A DNA stretch of 16,294 bases from positions 1-16,294 of the forward strand of contig JBCCDG010000093.1 of NCBI GenBank assembly GCA_039030915.1, in the 5' to 3' direction. The notes below the pieces were generated by a model. It saw only the letters and a list, made by a program, of their open reading frames with translations. It made no database searches and was not told the DNA's origin. How positions within the stretch are numbered: the first letter of the stretch is position 1; every line of letters starts with the position of its first letter. The DNA comes from Thermohalobaculum sp039030915. GTDB taxonomy: Bacteria > Pseudomonadota > Alphaproteobacteria > Rhodobacterales > Rhodobacteraceae. This document shows, piece by piece, positions 7,655 to 15,320 of this stretch. Position numbers and translations under genes: made by a program.

Positions 7655-7718
7655 CGTCCCGGGCCTGACCCGGAACGTATGGGAAGCGCTCAGGAGGTGT
7701 CAGCCGTAGGCCGGGACG
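7655..7718. repeat. REP-like imperfect inverted repeat
   Basis: The outer arms CGTCCCGG (7655-7662) and CCGGGACG (7711-7718) are perfect complements. Inner segments GGCCTGAC (7662-7669) and GTCAGCC (7699-7705) also pair with a one-base bulge. The left arm contains its own smaller fold (TCCCGGG...CCCGGA). Core sequences of this kind recur as extragenic palindromes in alphaproteobacterial genomes. It lies between the convergent genes amtB and rhlE. Confidence 0.45.
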
Positions 7719-7755
7719 CCTCTCACCGCACCGCTTTGTCCGGAGACAGTCCGGC

Positions 7756-9174
7756 TCAGGCCGCTCTCTTCGCATGACCGCTACGCCGGCGGCGCGAGCG
7801 ACGGGGCTTGGCGTCCTTGCCTCCGGCGTCGCCCTGCGGCTTCTCGCCCTGTAGCTTGCCGCGGGTGCCCTCTGCCTGCGCGGGACGCTGCTCGCGGCCT
7901 TGCGGCTTGGCCTGTCCTTGCCCCTGGCCCTGACCTTTCCCACGGCCGGCGCCGGGCTGGGCGCGGCTGCGCTTCTTCTGGCCTTGTGCGGGCTTCTGAC
8001 CCTGGCGAGGACCGGGCCGGGCTTCGGCCGGGACATCGCCATGCGCTTCGATGCGCTGCTTGGTCAGGCGCTCGATGTCACGGAGGTAATCGACCTCGTC
8101 CGGCGCGCAGAGCGAGAGCGCGGCCCCCTCCGATCCAGCGCGGGCCGTGCGGCCGATGCGGTGGACGTAGCTCTCCGGCTCGTTCGGCAGCTCGAAATTG
8201 ATGACGTGGCTCACCTCGTCCACATCGATCCCGCGCGCGGCGATATCGGTGGCCACCAGCACACGGATGCCGCCGGCCTTGAAACCGCCGAGCGCGCGCT
8301 GCCGGGCGCCCTGGCTCTTGGAGCCATGGATCGCTTCGGCGGTGATGCCCGACTTCGCCAGCTTCTCCGCGACCCGGTTGGCCCGGTGCTTGGTGCGCGT
8401 GAAGACGATGACGCGGGAAAAGGTGCGATCGCGCACGAGATCGGTCAGGAAGTCGAGCTTCTCGCCCGCGGGCATGTGGTGGACATCCTGCGTGATGCGC
8501 TCGATGGGCGTCGACTGCGGCGCCACCTCGACGCGGACCGGATCGCGGAGGAGATCGCCTGCGAGCCTCGCCACGCTGTCCGGCATCGTCGCGGAGAAGA
8601 GGAGGGACTGCCGCTCCGCCGGCAGCACGGCCGCGATCTTCCGGACGTCGCGGATGAAGCCCATGTCGAGCATCCGGTCCGCCTCGTCGAGCACGAGATG
8701 GGTGAGCGCGCCAAGACGGAGAGTGCCCTGATCCATATGGTCGATCAGCCGGCCGGGGGTCGCCACCACGATGTCGACCCCCTGCGCCAGCGCGCGCTTC
8801 TGTGGGCCGTAGCCGACGCCGCCGAAGATCACCGTGTGGCGGAGGCGGAGATGCTTGGCATAGGCGCCGATCTCCTCCCCGATCTGGATCGCAAGTTCCC
8901 GCGTCGGCGCAAGGATGAGCGCACGCGGCCCGGCCGAGGCCGGCTGGCGCTTGGCGCGCGAGAGCGTGTCGAGAAGCGGAAGCACGAATGCCCCGGTCTT
9001 GCCCGTGCCTGTCTGCGCGATGCCCAGCATGTCAGCGCTGTCCAGAAGCGGCGGGATGGCCTTGGCCTGGATGGGTGTGGGCACCGTATGCCCACGCTCG
9101 GCAAGCGCGCGCAGGACGGGCTCGGCGAGGCCGAGCGCCTTGAAGTCGATATCGGTCAGGGTCTGTTCCTTCAT
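7756..9174 (-). CDS. rhlE: DEAD-box ATP-dependent RNA helicase, RhlE type
   Basis: The product is 472 aa. DEAD-box enzymes unwind short RNA duplexes using ATP; RhlE-type members act in ribosome assembly, RNA turnover and cold adaptation. The motifs are complete and in order: Q motif with Phe11 and Gln36, motif I AQTGTGKT (53-60), PTREL (90-94), DEAD (163-166), SAT (194-196) and HRIGRTAR (338-345). After about residue 385 comes a low-complexity tail rich in Gln, Gly, Lys, Arg and Pro, ending in a run of arginines, as in RNA-tethering tails of RhlE proteins. The start MKEQTLTDIDF at 9174 fits the family and has AGGGG just upstream; the longer frame to 9351 adds 59 unconserved residues. Divergent from cysG. 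Confidence 0.94.
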   Translation of the reverse strand: MKEQTLTDIDFKALGLAEPVLRALAERGHTVPTPIQAKAIPPLLDSADMLGIAQTGTGKTGAFVLPLLDTLSRAKRQPASAGPRALILAPTRELAIQIGEEIGAYAKHLRLRHTVIFGGVGYGPQKRALAQGVDIVVATPGRLIDHMDQGTLRLGALTHLVLDEADRMLDMGFIRDVRKIAAVLPAERQSLLFSATMPDSVARLAGDLLRDPVRVEVAPQSTPIERITQDVHHMPAGEKLDFLTDLVRDRTFSRVIVFTRTKHRANRVAEKLAKSGITAEAIHGSKSQGARQRALGGFKAGGIRVLVATDIAARGIDVDEVSHVINFELPNEPESYVHRIGRTARAGSEGAALSLCAPDEVDYLRDIERLTKQRIEAHGDVPAEARPGPRQGQKPAQGQKKRSRAQPGAGRGKGQGQGQGQAKPQGREQRPAQAEGTRGKLQGEKPQGDAGGKDAKPRRSRRRRSGHAKRAA

Positions 9175-9274
9175 CGGCCCCTGCCGGCGCTCGCAGCGCT
9201 CTCGGCTTTGGGGCCATGCGGGCAGCCGGGCGCGGCCGGTGCCTCTGCGGATTGCGTGATCGGGGCGGGACATG

Positions 9275-9292
9275 CCGCGGAAACCCCCGCGG
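9275..9292. other. Small hairpin in the rhlE leader
   Basis: CCGCGG (9275-9280) is repeated at 9287-9292 with a six-base spacer. Since CCGCGG is self-complementary, the two copies form a stem-loop that would lie in the long 5' leader of the rhlE transcript, about 100 nt before its start codon. No function is implied by sequence alone. Confidence 0.35.
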
Positions 9293-9322
9293 ATCGCGCC
9301 ATCGCGCGCCGATGCTATGCGG

Positions 9323-9351
9323 TGAATGTGCGCTGCAGCAGGGGAAGTCAA
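9323..9351 (-). promoter_or_regulatory. Candidate promoter for rhlE
   Basis: On the minus strand TTGACT (9346-9351) and CATTCA (9323-9328) are 17 bp apart. Transcription would begin near 9316, giving an untranslated leader of about 140 nt. The -35 is good and the -10 is weak. Confidence 0.35.
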
Positions 9352-9437
9352 GCTATCGCGTGCTCCTTGACGGTCATGGCGGCTATGCGCGGGGCCCGGC
9401 TGTGCTTAGGTTGCCGGCTTCGGCCAGGAGGTGCGCG

Positions 9438-10850
9438 ATGAAGGCCTTTCCTCTCTTTCTCGATGTGGCAGGGCGCGATGTGGTTGTCGTTGGCGGTGGC
9501 GAGCAGGCGGCGCAGAAGGCCCGTCTTGTGGCCAAGACCGAGGCGCGGCTGGTGCTGATGGCCCGGTCGCTCGAGCCGGAGCTTGCCGGGCGCGTGGCGG
9601 GCGGCGCGGGCCATGTGCCGGCGGTCGTGGACAACAAGGCGCTGTCCCGCGCACGGCTCGCCTTCATCGCCACGGGCTGCGCGGGCGCCGATGCGGCGAT
9701 CTCGGCGGTGGCGAAGGATCTCGGCACCATCGTCAACGTGGTCGACCGGCCGGATCTATGCGACGTCACCACCCCCGCCATCGTCGACCGCGATCCCCTG
9801 GTGGTGGCCATCGGGACCGAGGGGGCCGCGCCCGTGCTGGCGCGCCAAGTCAAGACGCGGCTCGAGGAATGGCTCGAGCCCACGCTCGGGACCTTTGCCG
9901 CGCGGGCGGGGGCGCTTCGGGCGGAGGTCGAGCGGACGGTGCCGAAGGAGAAGCGCCGCGCCTTCTGGGCCTGGGCGTTCGAGGGGCCGCGACGGCTCTT
10001 TACCGCCGGGGACCGCGCGGGGGCGGAAGCGGCGCTCGAGGCTGCGATGGCTGCGGGCGGCGCGCCGGAAGGGCGGGAGGGCTTCGTCAGTATCGTGGGC
10101 GCAGGCCCCGGGGCGCCCGATATGCTGACGCTGCGCGCCGTCTCCCGCCTGCAGGAGGCGGACGCGATCTTCTATGACCGGCTGGTGGATCCGGCCGTGC
10201 TGGAGCTCGCCCGCCGCGATGCGGAGCGGATCTATGTGGGCAAGGCCCCCGGCGCGCATGCCTGGGCACAGGCTGCCATCGACGCGGCACTGGTCGAGGC
10301 GGCGACGGCGGGAAAGCGGGTGGTCCGCCTCAAGGGCGGGGACCCCGGCATCTTCGCCCGGGCATCCGAGGAGGTGGGTGCGCTCGATGCCGCAGGGATC
10401 GGGTGGGAGCTCGTGGCGGGCGTTACCGCGGCGACGGCGGCCGCGGCCGAGACGGGGATGTTCCTTACCGAGCGGAGGGCCATCCGCTCCATCACGCTGA
10501 CGACCGGCCAGACGCGCGACGGTGCCGCGCCCGACTGGCGATGCCATGCCAAGCCCGGCAACGCGGTGGCGTTCTATATGGGCGTGGCGACAGCGGGCCG
10601 CATCGCGGCGGACCTGACGGGCCAGGGCGTGCCCGCGGAGACCGCCGTGGAGATCGTCGAGAACGCCAGCCGTCCCGAGATGCGTCACCTCTCCACCAGC
10701 CTCGGCGAGCTGGCCGAGACAGTTGCTCGGGAACGCGTGCAGAACCCCGCCGTCATCCTCCTTCGCTGGCCCGAAACGGCGGCCGGGGAGGACGACAGGG
10801 CCGGCGCTGAAGGGACGAGGGGGTCCACGCACGAGCCCTCGCCGGCCTGA
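9438..10850 (+). CDS. cysG: Siroheme synthase CysG (SUMT plus precorrin-2 dehydrogenase/ferrochelatase)
   Basis: The 470-aa fusion converts uroporphyrinogen III to siroheme, cofactor of sulfite and nitrite reductases. The N-terminal half has a Rossmann-type VVVVGGGEQAAQKA (15-28) and Asp103 in VVDRPDL, matching catalytic Asp104 of E. coli CysG. The C-terminal half is the SAM-dependent methyltransferase: VGAGPGAPDMLTL (220-232), YDRLV (Asp247), GKAPG (Lys269) and RLKGGDP (297-303). By alignment from memory, the phosphorylated Ser128 of the enterobacterial enzyme corresponds to Thr127 here. AGGAG seven bases before the ATG at 9438 fixes the start. A short unconserved tail follows about residue 446. 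No cys or nir genes adjoin it; in many relatives cysG leads a sulfite-reduction cluster. Confidence 0.96.
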   Translation: MKAFPLFLDVAGRDVVVVGGGEQAAQKARLVAKTEARLVLMARSLEPELAGRVAGGAGHVPAVVDNKALSRARLAFIATGCAGADAAISAVAKDLGTIVNVVDRPDLCDVTTPAIVDRDPLVVAIGTEGAAPVLARQVKTRLEEWLEPTLGTFAARAGALRAEVERTVPKEKRRAFWAWAFEGPRRLFTAGDRAGAEAALEAAMAAGGAPEGREGFVSIVGAGPGAPDMLTLRAVSRLQEADAIFYDRLVDPAVLELARRDAERIYVGKAPGAHAWAQAAIDAALVEAATAGKRVVRLKGGDPGIFARASEEVGALDAAGIGWELVAGVTAATAAAAETGMFLTERRAIRSITLTTGQTRDGAAPDWRCHAKPGNAVAFYMGVATAGRIAADLTGQGVPAETAVEIVENASRPEMRHLSTSLGELAETVARERVQNPAVILLRWPETAAGEDDRAGAEGTRGSTHEPSPA

Positions 10851-11432
10851 CGGCGGTCCCGCAAGCCCGTGCAGCAGTGTGAGTGCCCTCTCTCATTCGG
10901 CATGCAGGCGAAGCGCACCCACCATTCCGGACCGGCTCACTGCGAACCAACGCGTTGCCTTGCAACCGCCCCGGGCACGGAAGGTCTCCGCCCGCTGCCG
11001 GCTTGCGAGGTACCGCGCGCTCTCTCAAAGGGGCGAGGGCGGGGGAGAGGTGCGCTTCTCCTGACACTCCGCGCGAGATTCCCGCGAAGGAGCACTGCCT
11101 TGTTTCCCGTTCCCACGGGCCGACGTGCCTGCCCGACGCGGAAAGGCGGCAGCGCCCCTCGGCACAGTTCGGCCACCGGCATGCTTCGGTCTTCGGCCAA
11201 CGGCTTCCGCGGACCATCCCGCTCCCTAGGCGCCGCCCCTCAGGCGCTTTCCAAGATACCCCGTTCAGTATTCTGCGCTTCTAATTCCCAGGCACCCACA
11301 GTGGGCCGACGATCATTCGGCTCGGCGAGCGCCCGGAACGGTTTCGGTAGGAAAATGTTCGCATTATGTTCACTCTGAAGGGCCTATTCTGGGGAGGAAG
11401 GGGGCGGGGCCCGGAAACGACTGGCAACGCCT
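10851..11432. other. Gene-poor interval (582 bp) between convergent cysG and yggS
   Basis: No frame here resembles a known protein, and no tRNA or recognised RNA is visible. Present are a purine-rich segment around 11030-11050, a short GC stem with a three-T tail (about 11229-11249), and a slightly AT-richer patch at 11340-11390 containing a LexA-box-like repeat. It could be decayed coding DNA or unrecognised regulatory sequence. Confidence 0.55.
11357..11371. promoter_or_regulatory. LexA (SOS) box-like direct repeat GTTC-N7-GTTC
   Basis: GTTC (11357-11360), seven bases, then GTTC (11368-11371) is an exact match to the alphaproteobacterial LexA operator consensus. No SOS gene lies next to it: the plus strand runs into the 3' end of yggS, and the minus strand enters the gene-poor interval. 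The pattern is short enough to occur by chance about once per 30 kb, so the call is tentative. Confidence 0.3.
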
Positions 11433-12131
11433 TCAGCCGTAGTCGCGCTCGCCGAAGATTGCAGAGCCGACGCGGATGCAGGTGGCGCCGAGGGCGATTG
11501 CCCGTTCGAAGTCGCCGCTCATGCCCATGGAAAGACCGGGGAGCCCGTTGCGTTCCGCGATCTTGGCGAGCAGCGCGAAGTGGAGCGACGGTTCCTCGTC
11601 GACTGGCGGGATGCACATGAGACCGCGGACATCGAGGCCGAGATCGCGGGCCTCGGTAACGAAAGCATCGGCCTCCTCGGGCAGCGCGCCGGCCTTCTGC
11701 TCCTCCTCGCCCGTGTTCACCTGAAGATAGACAGGAAGGGTGCGGCCAGTCTCGGCAAAGACATCCGCCAGCTTGCGCGCAAGCTTCGGCCGGTCCACGG
11801 ACTGGATGACGTCGAAGAGCTCCACTGCCTGACGCACCTTGTTGGTCTGCAAGGGGCCGATGAGATGCAGCTCGATCCCCGGATAGCGCTCGCGCCAGGC
11901 GGGCCATTTGCCGGCGGCCTCCTGCACCCGGTTCTCGCCGAAGACGCGATGACCGGCTTCCAGCACCGCCTCGACGCGCTCGGGCGGTTGCACCTTGGAG
12001 ACGGCGACCAGGGTGATCGCGGCAGGGTCCCTGCCCGCCTCCCGCGCTGCCGCGGCGATGCGCTGCCAGATCGCGTCGAGCCCCGTTTCGCCACCCGGCG
12101 CCGCGCCCTCTGTCTTCGCTGCGTCGCTCAT
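11433..12131 (-). CDS. yggS: PLP-homeostasis protein YggS/PLPBP (YBL036C family)
   Basis: The product is 232 aa, normal for the family. It is a single-domain alanine-racemase-fold barrel without known catalysis that binds pyridoxal phosphate and maintains vitamin B6 and amino-acid balance. The PLP lysine is Lys46 in LVAVSKVQP. Other hallmarks are FGENRVQEA, HLIGPLQTNK, LQVNTGEEEQKAG and the phosphate-binding SMGMSGDFERAI segment; the end IRVGSAIFGERDY is also typical. The ATG at 12131 overlaps the TGA of the upstream sulfotransferase by four bases (ATGA), so it is the last gene of a translationally coupled operon. In most bacteria yggS sits with proC, yggT or division genes, so this position after sulfotransferases is less usual. 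Confidence 0.96.
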   Translation of the reverse strand: MSDAAKTEGAAPGGETGLDAIWQRIAAAAREAGRDPAAITLVAVSKVQPPERVEAVLEAGHRVFGENRVQEAAGKWPAWRERYPGIELHLIGPLQTNKVRQAVELFDVIQSVDRPKLARKLADVFAETGRTLPVYLQVNTGEEEQKAGALPEEADAFVTEARDLGLDVRGLMCIPPVDEEPSLHFALLAKIAERNGLPGLSMGMSGDFERAIALGATCIRVGSAIFGERDYG

Positions 12132-12994
12132 CCTCTCGCTGCCTCCGCCGTCTCGTCCAGCATTTCCGGATACCAGCGCTCGATGGCCGGCAGGAAGCCC
12201 TCGCGGAGCCTGCCGATCTGCGCTGCCGTCAGCTCCTCGCGCCAGCTGCCCGCACGGCCCTTCGCGAAGAACGCCTCCATATGGGGCGGACGCTCACGAA
12301 AACCTGCCGCTGCCTCCTGTTTGCGGAGCGCGCCGAACTCCGTCTCCGCCAGCGCTTCGGAGAGCCGCTCTTCTGGCACGGGCGCCTTCAGGAAGCCGAG
12401 CAGCGCCCGAAAGGCCCCCTCCGGCTCGGCGATCATGTCCTCGTAGCGCATGACGTGCCGCTGCAGGCCAGGCGCGCCGAGCCAGCTCTCGATATGCGTG
12501 TCCCAGCGGCCGATGACCTCAAAGATGCGGTTGGGCGAGGCGTTCAGCGCCTCCCCGTTCAGCATCATCGCGATTGTCCGGTCCATATCGAGGCCGAGAT
12601 GGCGGCTGTAGGACTGTGCCACGTCGAAGGGGTTGCGGACGAGATAGATGGCCGCGGCAGTGACCTGCGGGGGGATGAGCGGTATGCCGCCGATCGCCTG
12701 GATGCGGCTATGCGTCTTGACGAAATGGAGCCCCGGCTTGGAGCGCGCGATCAGCGCCAGCGCCTTCGGCCGGACCTTAAGCCAGTCATCGAAATTCGCG
12801 GCCACGAAGGGCGCCCGGCCCGATGCCTTGTCGAAGAAATCCTGGCGCACATCGGCCGTTGTGAACCGCGGCAGGCTGTTGATGTCGATCTCGGTGCCCG
12901 GCGGGGCCAGGGCGCGGGCGAGGAAGCTTCGCACCCAGGTGTTGCCGGATTTCGGAAAGGACGCGATCCAGATGATGCGGCGGAGGTCTTCCAT
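12128..12994 (-). CDS. PAPS-dependent sulfotransferase (Sulfotransfer_1), second of a tandem pair
   Basis: The product is 288 aa with no signal peptide. It should transfer sulfate from PAPS to an unknown hydroxyl or amine acceptor. The 5'-phosphosulfate loop SFPKSGNTW is at 12-20, the likely catalytic base is His95 in FVKTH, the 3'-phosphate motif YLVRNPFDVAQSYSRH at 117-132 has Arg120 and Ser128, and the C-terminal PAPS loop is AKGRAGSW (244-251). All key elements are intact. It resembles the upstream gene product along its whole length, so the two are likely paralogues from a tandem duplication. GAGGA lies eight bases before the ATG at 12994. It is 33 bp downstream of its paralogue and overlaps yggS by four bases. 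The acceptor could be a glycan, lipid or small molecule; the sequence does not say. Confidence 0.92.
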   Translation of the reverse strand: MEDLRRIIWIASFPKSGNTWVRSFLARALAPPGTEIDINSLPRFTTADVRQDFFDKASGRAPFVAANFDDWLKVRPKALALIARSKPGLHFVKTHSRIQAIGGIPLIPPQVTAAAIYLVRNPFDVAQSYSRHLGLDMDRTIAMMLNGEALNASPNRIFEVIGRWDTHIESWLGAPGLQRHVMRYEDMIAEPEGAFRALLGFLKAPVPEERLSEALAETEFGALRKQEAAAGFRERPPHMEAFFAKGRAGSWREELTAAQIGRLREGFLPAIERWYPEMLDETAEAARG

Positions 12995-13027
12995 CGGCTC
13001 TTTCCTCGGGCGGGCCTGCTGCCGGGC

Positions 13028-13984
13028 TCAGACGGTGTAGCCGTAGCGCTCCATCACGGCACGGTGCTTCTCGGCGAAGGCGGCAGCCTTTTTGGGCGCG
13101 ATCTTCTCGCGCCACTTCCCGCTGCCGCCGGCGTGGAAGAAGCGCTGTGCCGAGGGAGACTTCTCGACGAAGCCGGCCTGTTCCTCCTGCGCGCGCACTT
13201 CGTCGAAGGAGGAGAAGCGCACGGCGCGGGCGAGACGCTCCTCCACCACGGGAACGCCGATATGTTCGAGGAGGCTGGTGAAGCCCGCGGTCGGATCGGC
13301 CAGCAGATCCTCGTAGCGGAGAACGAGGACCGGGATGTCGCGGGGCTGAGTCCAGCTTCGCACATGCTCGGACCAGTCGCCGAGATATTGCGGTACGGTG
13401 CCCTGGTCCCCCACGATAAGGTGGTCGGCGCGTGACAGCCCCTCGCAGGCCTCCTCGGGCGTGGTCCCGTAATGGCGCGCGTAGGAGCAGGCGACATCGA
13501 GCGGATGGCGGATGATGTAGGCCGCGCCGCGCGTGAGTGCGAGGGGGATCAGCGCCTCGCCGAGCACGCTCCTCCGGGCATTGTGCGTCTTGACGAACAT
13601 GAGGTCGGCATCGCCAGATGCGAGAGCGCGAAGCATACGCGGGCGGATCGTGATGCTCTGCTCGTGGCTGGTCGGATCGAACGGACCGCCGGCGAAGGGC
13701 GCATAGGCCTTGGGGATCGCGTCACCCATGCCGATGCGGTGCACCTGGTTGATGGGCATCGGCGTCTTGCGATCGAAGAGGTAGTTCGCAAGGAAGATGC
13801 GCGTCCAGGTGTTGCCGGACTTCGGATAGGAAGCGAGCCAGTAGAGCGCCCTTTTCGGCGCGCTTTGCGAGGCAGCCTTGCGCGCACCGCCCGGAGCAGC
13901 GCCTGGGACCGGCGCGCGAACCTGTTGCCGGGTCTGGGTCGGCGGCCGTTTCGGTCCTGGCGGGCTGGGCATTCGGGGTGCCAT
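13028..13984 (-). CDS. PAPS-dependent sulfotransferase (Sulfotransfer_1), first of a tandem pair
   Basis: The product is 318 aa. The sulfotransferase core begins near residue 46: SYPKSGNTW (52-60), FVKTH with His134 as likely base, and YIIRHPLDVACSYARH (156-171) with Arg159 and Ser167. The C-terminal loop reads HAGGSGKW (284-291), lacking the lysine of the usual KGxxGxW motif that its paralogue keeps, so PAPS binding may differ. Residues 1-45 are a Pro/Arg/Ala-rich extension absent from the paralogue. The start at 13984 has GAGGAG about 12 bp upstream; no later in-frame ATG would preserve the core except residue 5. It opens the operon with the second sulfotransferase and yggS, and its start is about 40 bp past the porin terminator. 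Confidence 0.9.
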   Translation of the reverse strand: MAPRMPSPPGPKRPPTQTRQQVRAPVPGAAPGGARKAASQSAPKRALYWLASYPKSGNTWTRIFLANYLFDRKTPMPINQVHRIGMGDAIPKAYAPFAGGPFDPTSHEQSITIRPRMLRALASGDADLMFVKTHNARRSVLGEALIPLALTRGAAYIIRHPLDVACSYARHYGTTPEEACEGLSRADHLIVGDQGTVPQYLGDWSEHVRSWTQPRDIPVLVLRYEDLLADPTAGFTSLLEHIGVPVVEERLARAVRFSSFDEVRAQEEQAGFVEKSPSAQRFFHAGGSGKWREKIAPKKAAAFAEKHRAVMERYGYTV

Positions 13985-14024
13985 GGGCGCGGGCGTCTCC
14001 TCGGATCCGCTTGAGCCCTAGGGC

Positions 14025-14054
14025 AAAAGGAAACGGAGGGGCAAGGCCCCTCCG
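14025..14054 (-). terminator. Rho-independent terminator of the porin gene
   Basis: A perfect 9-bp stem, CGGAGGGGC (14034-14042) with GCCCCTCCG (14046-14054), has a three-base loop. On the minus strand it is followed by a T-rich tail TTTCCTTTT (14025-14033). It begins 27 bp beyond the porin stop codon. Confidence 0.87.
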
Positions 14055-14081
14055 CTCCGATAGTCCAGACGTGGCGTCAGA

Positions 14082-15227
14082 TCAGAAGCTGATCTTGATG
14101 CCGGTGCCGACGATGAAGCCGTCGACATCGTCGCCGTCCGTCGAGGCGACGTTGCCGGCTGCGTCGCCGTTGTCTTCCTCGAAGTCGATGTAGGCACCGA
14201 AGGCGCTCAGATCGACGCCCTTGGCGAGCTTGTAGTTCACACCGACCAGGTACTGCGCGAGCTCCTCGTCGTTGCCAAACACGTTCGTCGGGTTCTCGTC
14301 GTCGACGTTCTCACCCTTGAAGTAGGTGAAGGACACGCCCCAGGGGCCAGTCTCGTAGCTGATGCCGGCGTCGTAGGACTGACCGTCGTCGGTGCCGCCG
14401 TTGTTCTGCTCGGCGAACGAACCACCGATGGTCACGCCCGAGAAGCCGAGGTTGGCACCGGCCGACCAGATCTGCGGATCGTCACCGTTCGGGTTGAAGG
14501 CGATGCCGTAGCGGCCGGAGACCGCGACGTCGATGCCGCCGAACGAGTTCACGTAGTTGGCACCGAAGTCGACGAAGTTGTCGATGACGCCGTTCGTGTC
14601 GAACTGCTGGTTCGAGTCGTCCGCGCCGTCACGGGCATACGAGAAGCCGAGCTGCACACCGGCGAAGCGCGGCGTGAAGTACGTGATGCGCGCGGCGTCG
14701 TTGTTGCGGAGGTTCTCGATGAAGGTCGCGCCGAGGGTGCCGCGGAAGATGTCGTCACCGGTCGAGACCGTGCCCGAGTTCGCGTTACCGGCCGTGCCCG
14801 AGATCGGGAGGAAGGCCGTCGTCGAGCCCGAGTTCACGTTGAGGAACGTCACGTCCGGCGCGGCGATCGTCATCGTGTAGCCGGCCGAGTTCTCGTTGCC
14901 GAGCTGCACGCGACCAAAGGAGCCGTCGATGAACAGGAAGCTTTCGTCGATCTGGTCGCCCGAGGTGTTGGCCTCAAGCTGGATGTCCGCGCCGATCTTG
15001 ATGCCGTTGTCGAGGGTGATCGACGGCAGGAAGCGGATTTCGGTGTCCTGCTTGACGTCAACGCCGCCAAACTCTTCGCCGGAGATGTTGTCGACATCCG
15101 AGTCGGCGTAAGCGATGAACTGCTCCATGTAGCCGCTCACGCGCACGTTCCACTCGGCAGCGCCGGCGGCGCCTGCATAAGCACCGACCATGGCGATGGC
15201 GCTCGTGCTCAGGAGAACTTTCTTCAT
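14082..15227 (-). CDS. Outer-membrane porin, general diffusion type (Porin_4-like)
   Basis: The 381-aa precursor has a clear signal peptide MKKVLLSTSAIAMVGAYAG with cleavage probably after AGA at residue 23. The mature protein shows alternating strands with glycine and aromatic residues, many Asp/Asn-rich loops, and a C-terminal phenylalanine (IKISF), the usual signal for outer-membrane barrel assembly. The mature start AEWNVRVSGYMEQF is typical of alphaproteobacterial porins of about 380-400 aa. It should form a trimeric barrel for small hydrophilic solutes; selectivity cannot be read directly. GAGGG lies just before the ATG at 15227, so the longer frame to 15299 is rejected. Flanked by its own promoter and terminator, and likely strongly expressed. 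Confidence 0.92.
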   Translation of the reverse strand: MKKVLLSTSAIAMVGAYAGAAGAAEWNVRVSGYMEQFIAYADSDVDNISGEEFGGVDVKQDTEIRFLPSITLDNGIKIGADIQLEANTSGDQIDESFLFIDGSFGRVQLGNENSAGYTMTIAAPDVTFLNVNSGSTTAFLPISGTAGNANSGTVSTGDDIFRGTLGATFIENLRNNDAARITYFTPRFAGVQLGFSYARDGADDSNQQFDTNGVIDNFVDFGANYVNSFGGIDVAVSGRYGIAFNPNGDDPQIWSAGANLGFSGVTIGGSFAEQNNGGTDDGQSYDAGISYETGPWGVSFTYFKGENVDDENPTNVFGNDEELAQYLVGVNYKLAKGVDLSAFGAYIDFEEDNGDAAGNVASTDGDDVDGFIVGTGIKISF

Positions 15228-15320
15228 TGTGTCCCTCTTTCGGTCCCACACGTCTGCATTCAGGTCTTGCTTGCCGGCGCAGATGCCTTGGCTCAGCAAG
15301 GCTCATGCCTCACTGCGCCG

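Noticed and set aside
7900..9441. Plus-strand frame of 513 codons opposite rhlE
   Set aside because: The complete DEAD-box motif series is on the minus strand; the opposing frame is Arg/Asp/His-rich noise.
9826..9873. Possible phosphomimetic glutamate at the regulatory serine of CysG
   Set aside because: Lining up the sequence with E. coli CysG from memory places Ser128 at Thr127 here; the glutamate falls at the next position, normally glycine.
10869..11378. Possible 169-codon gene in the gap after cysG
   Set aside because: No ribosome-binding site, an Arg/Ser/Pro-rich composition and no recognisable domain; several overlapping frames on both strands are equally open because of high GC.
12281..13435. 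Plus-strand frame of 384 codons opposite the sulfotransferases
   Set aside because: Both PAPS-binding motif sets are on the minus strand, with proper ribosome-binding sites and coupling.
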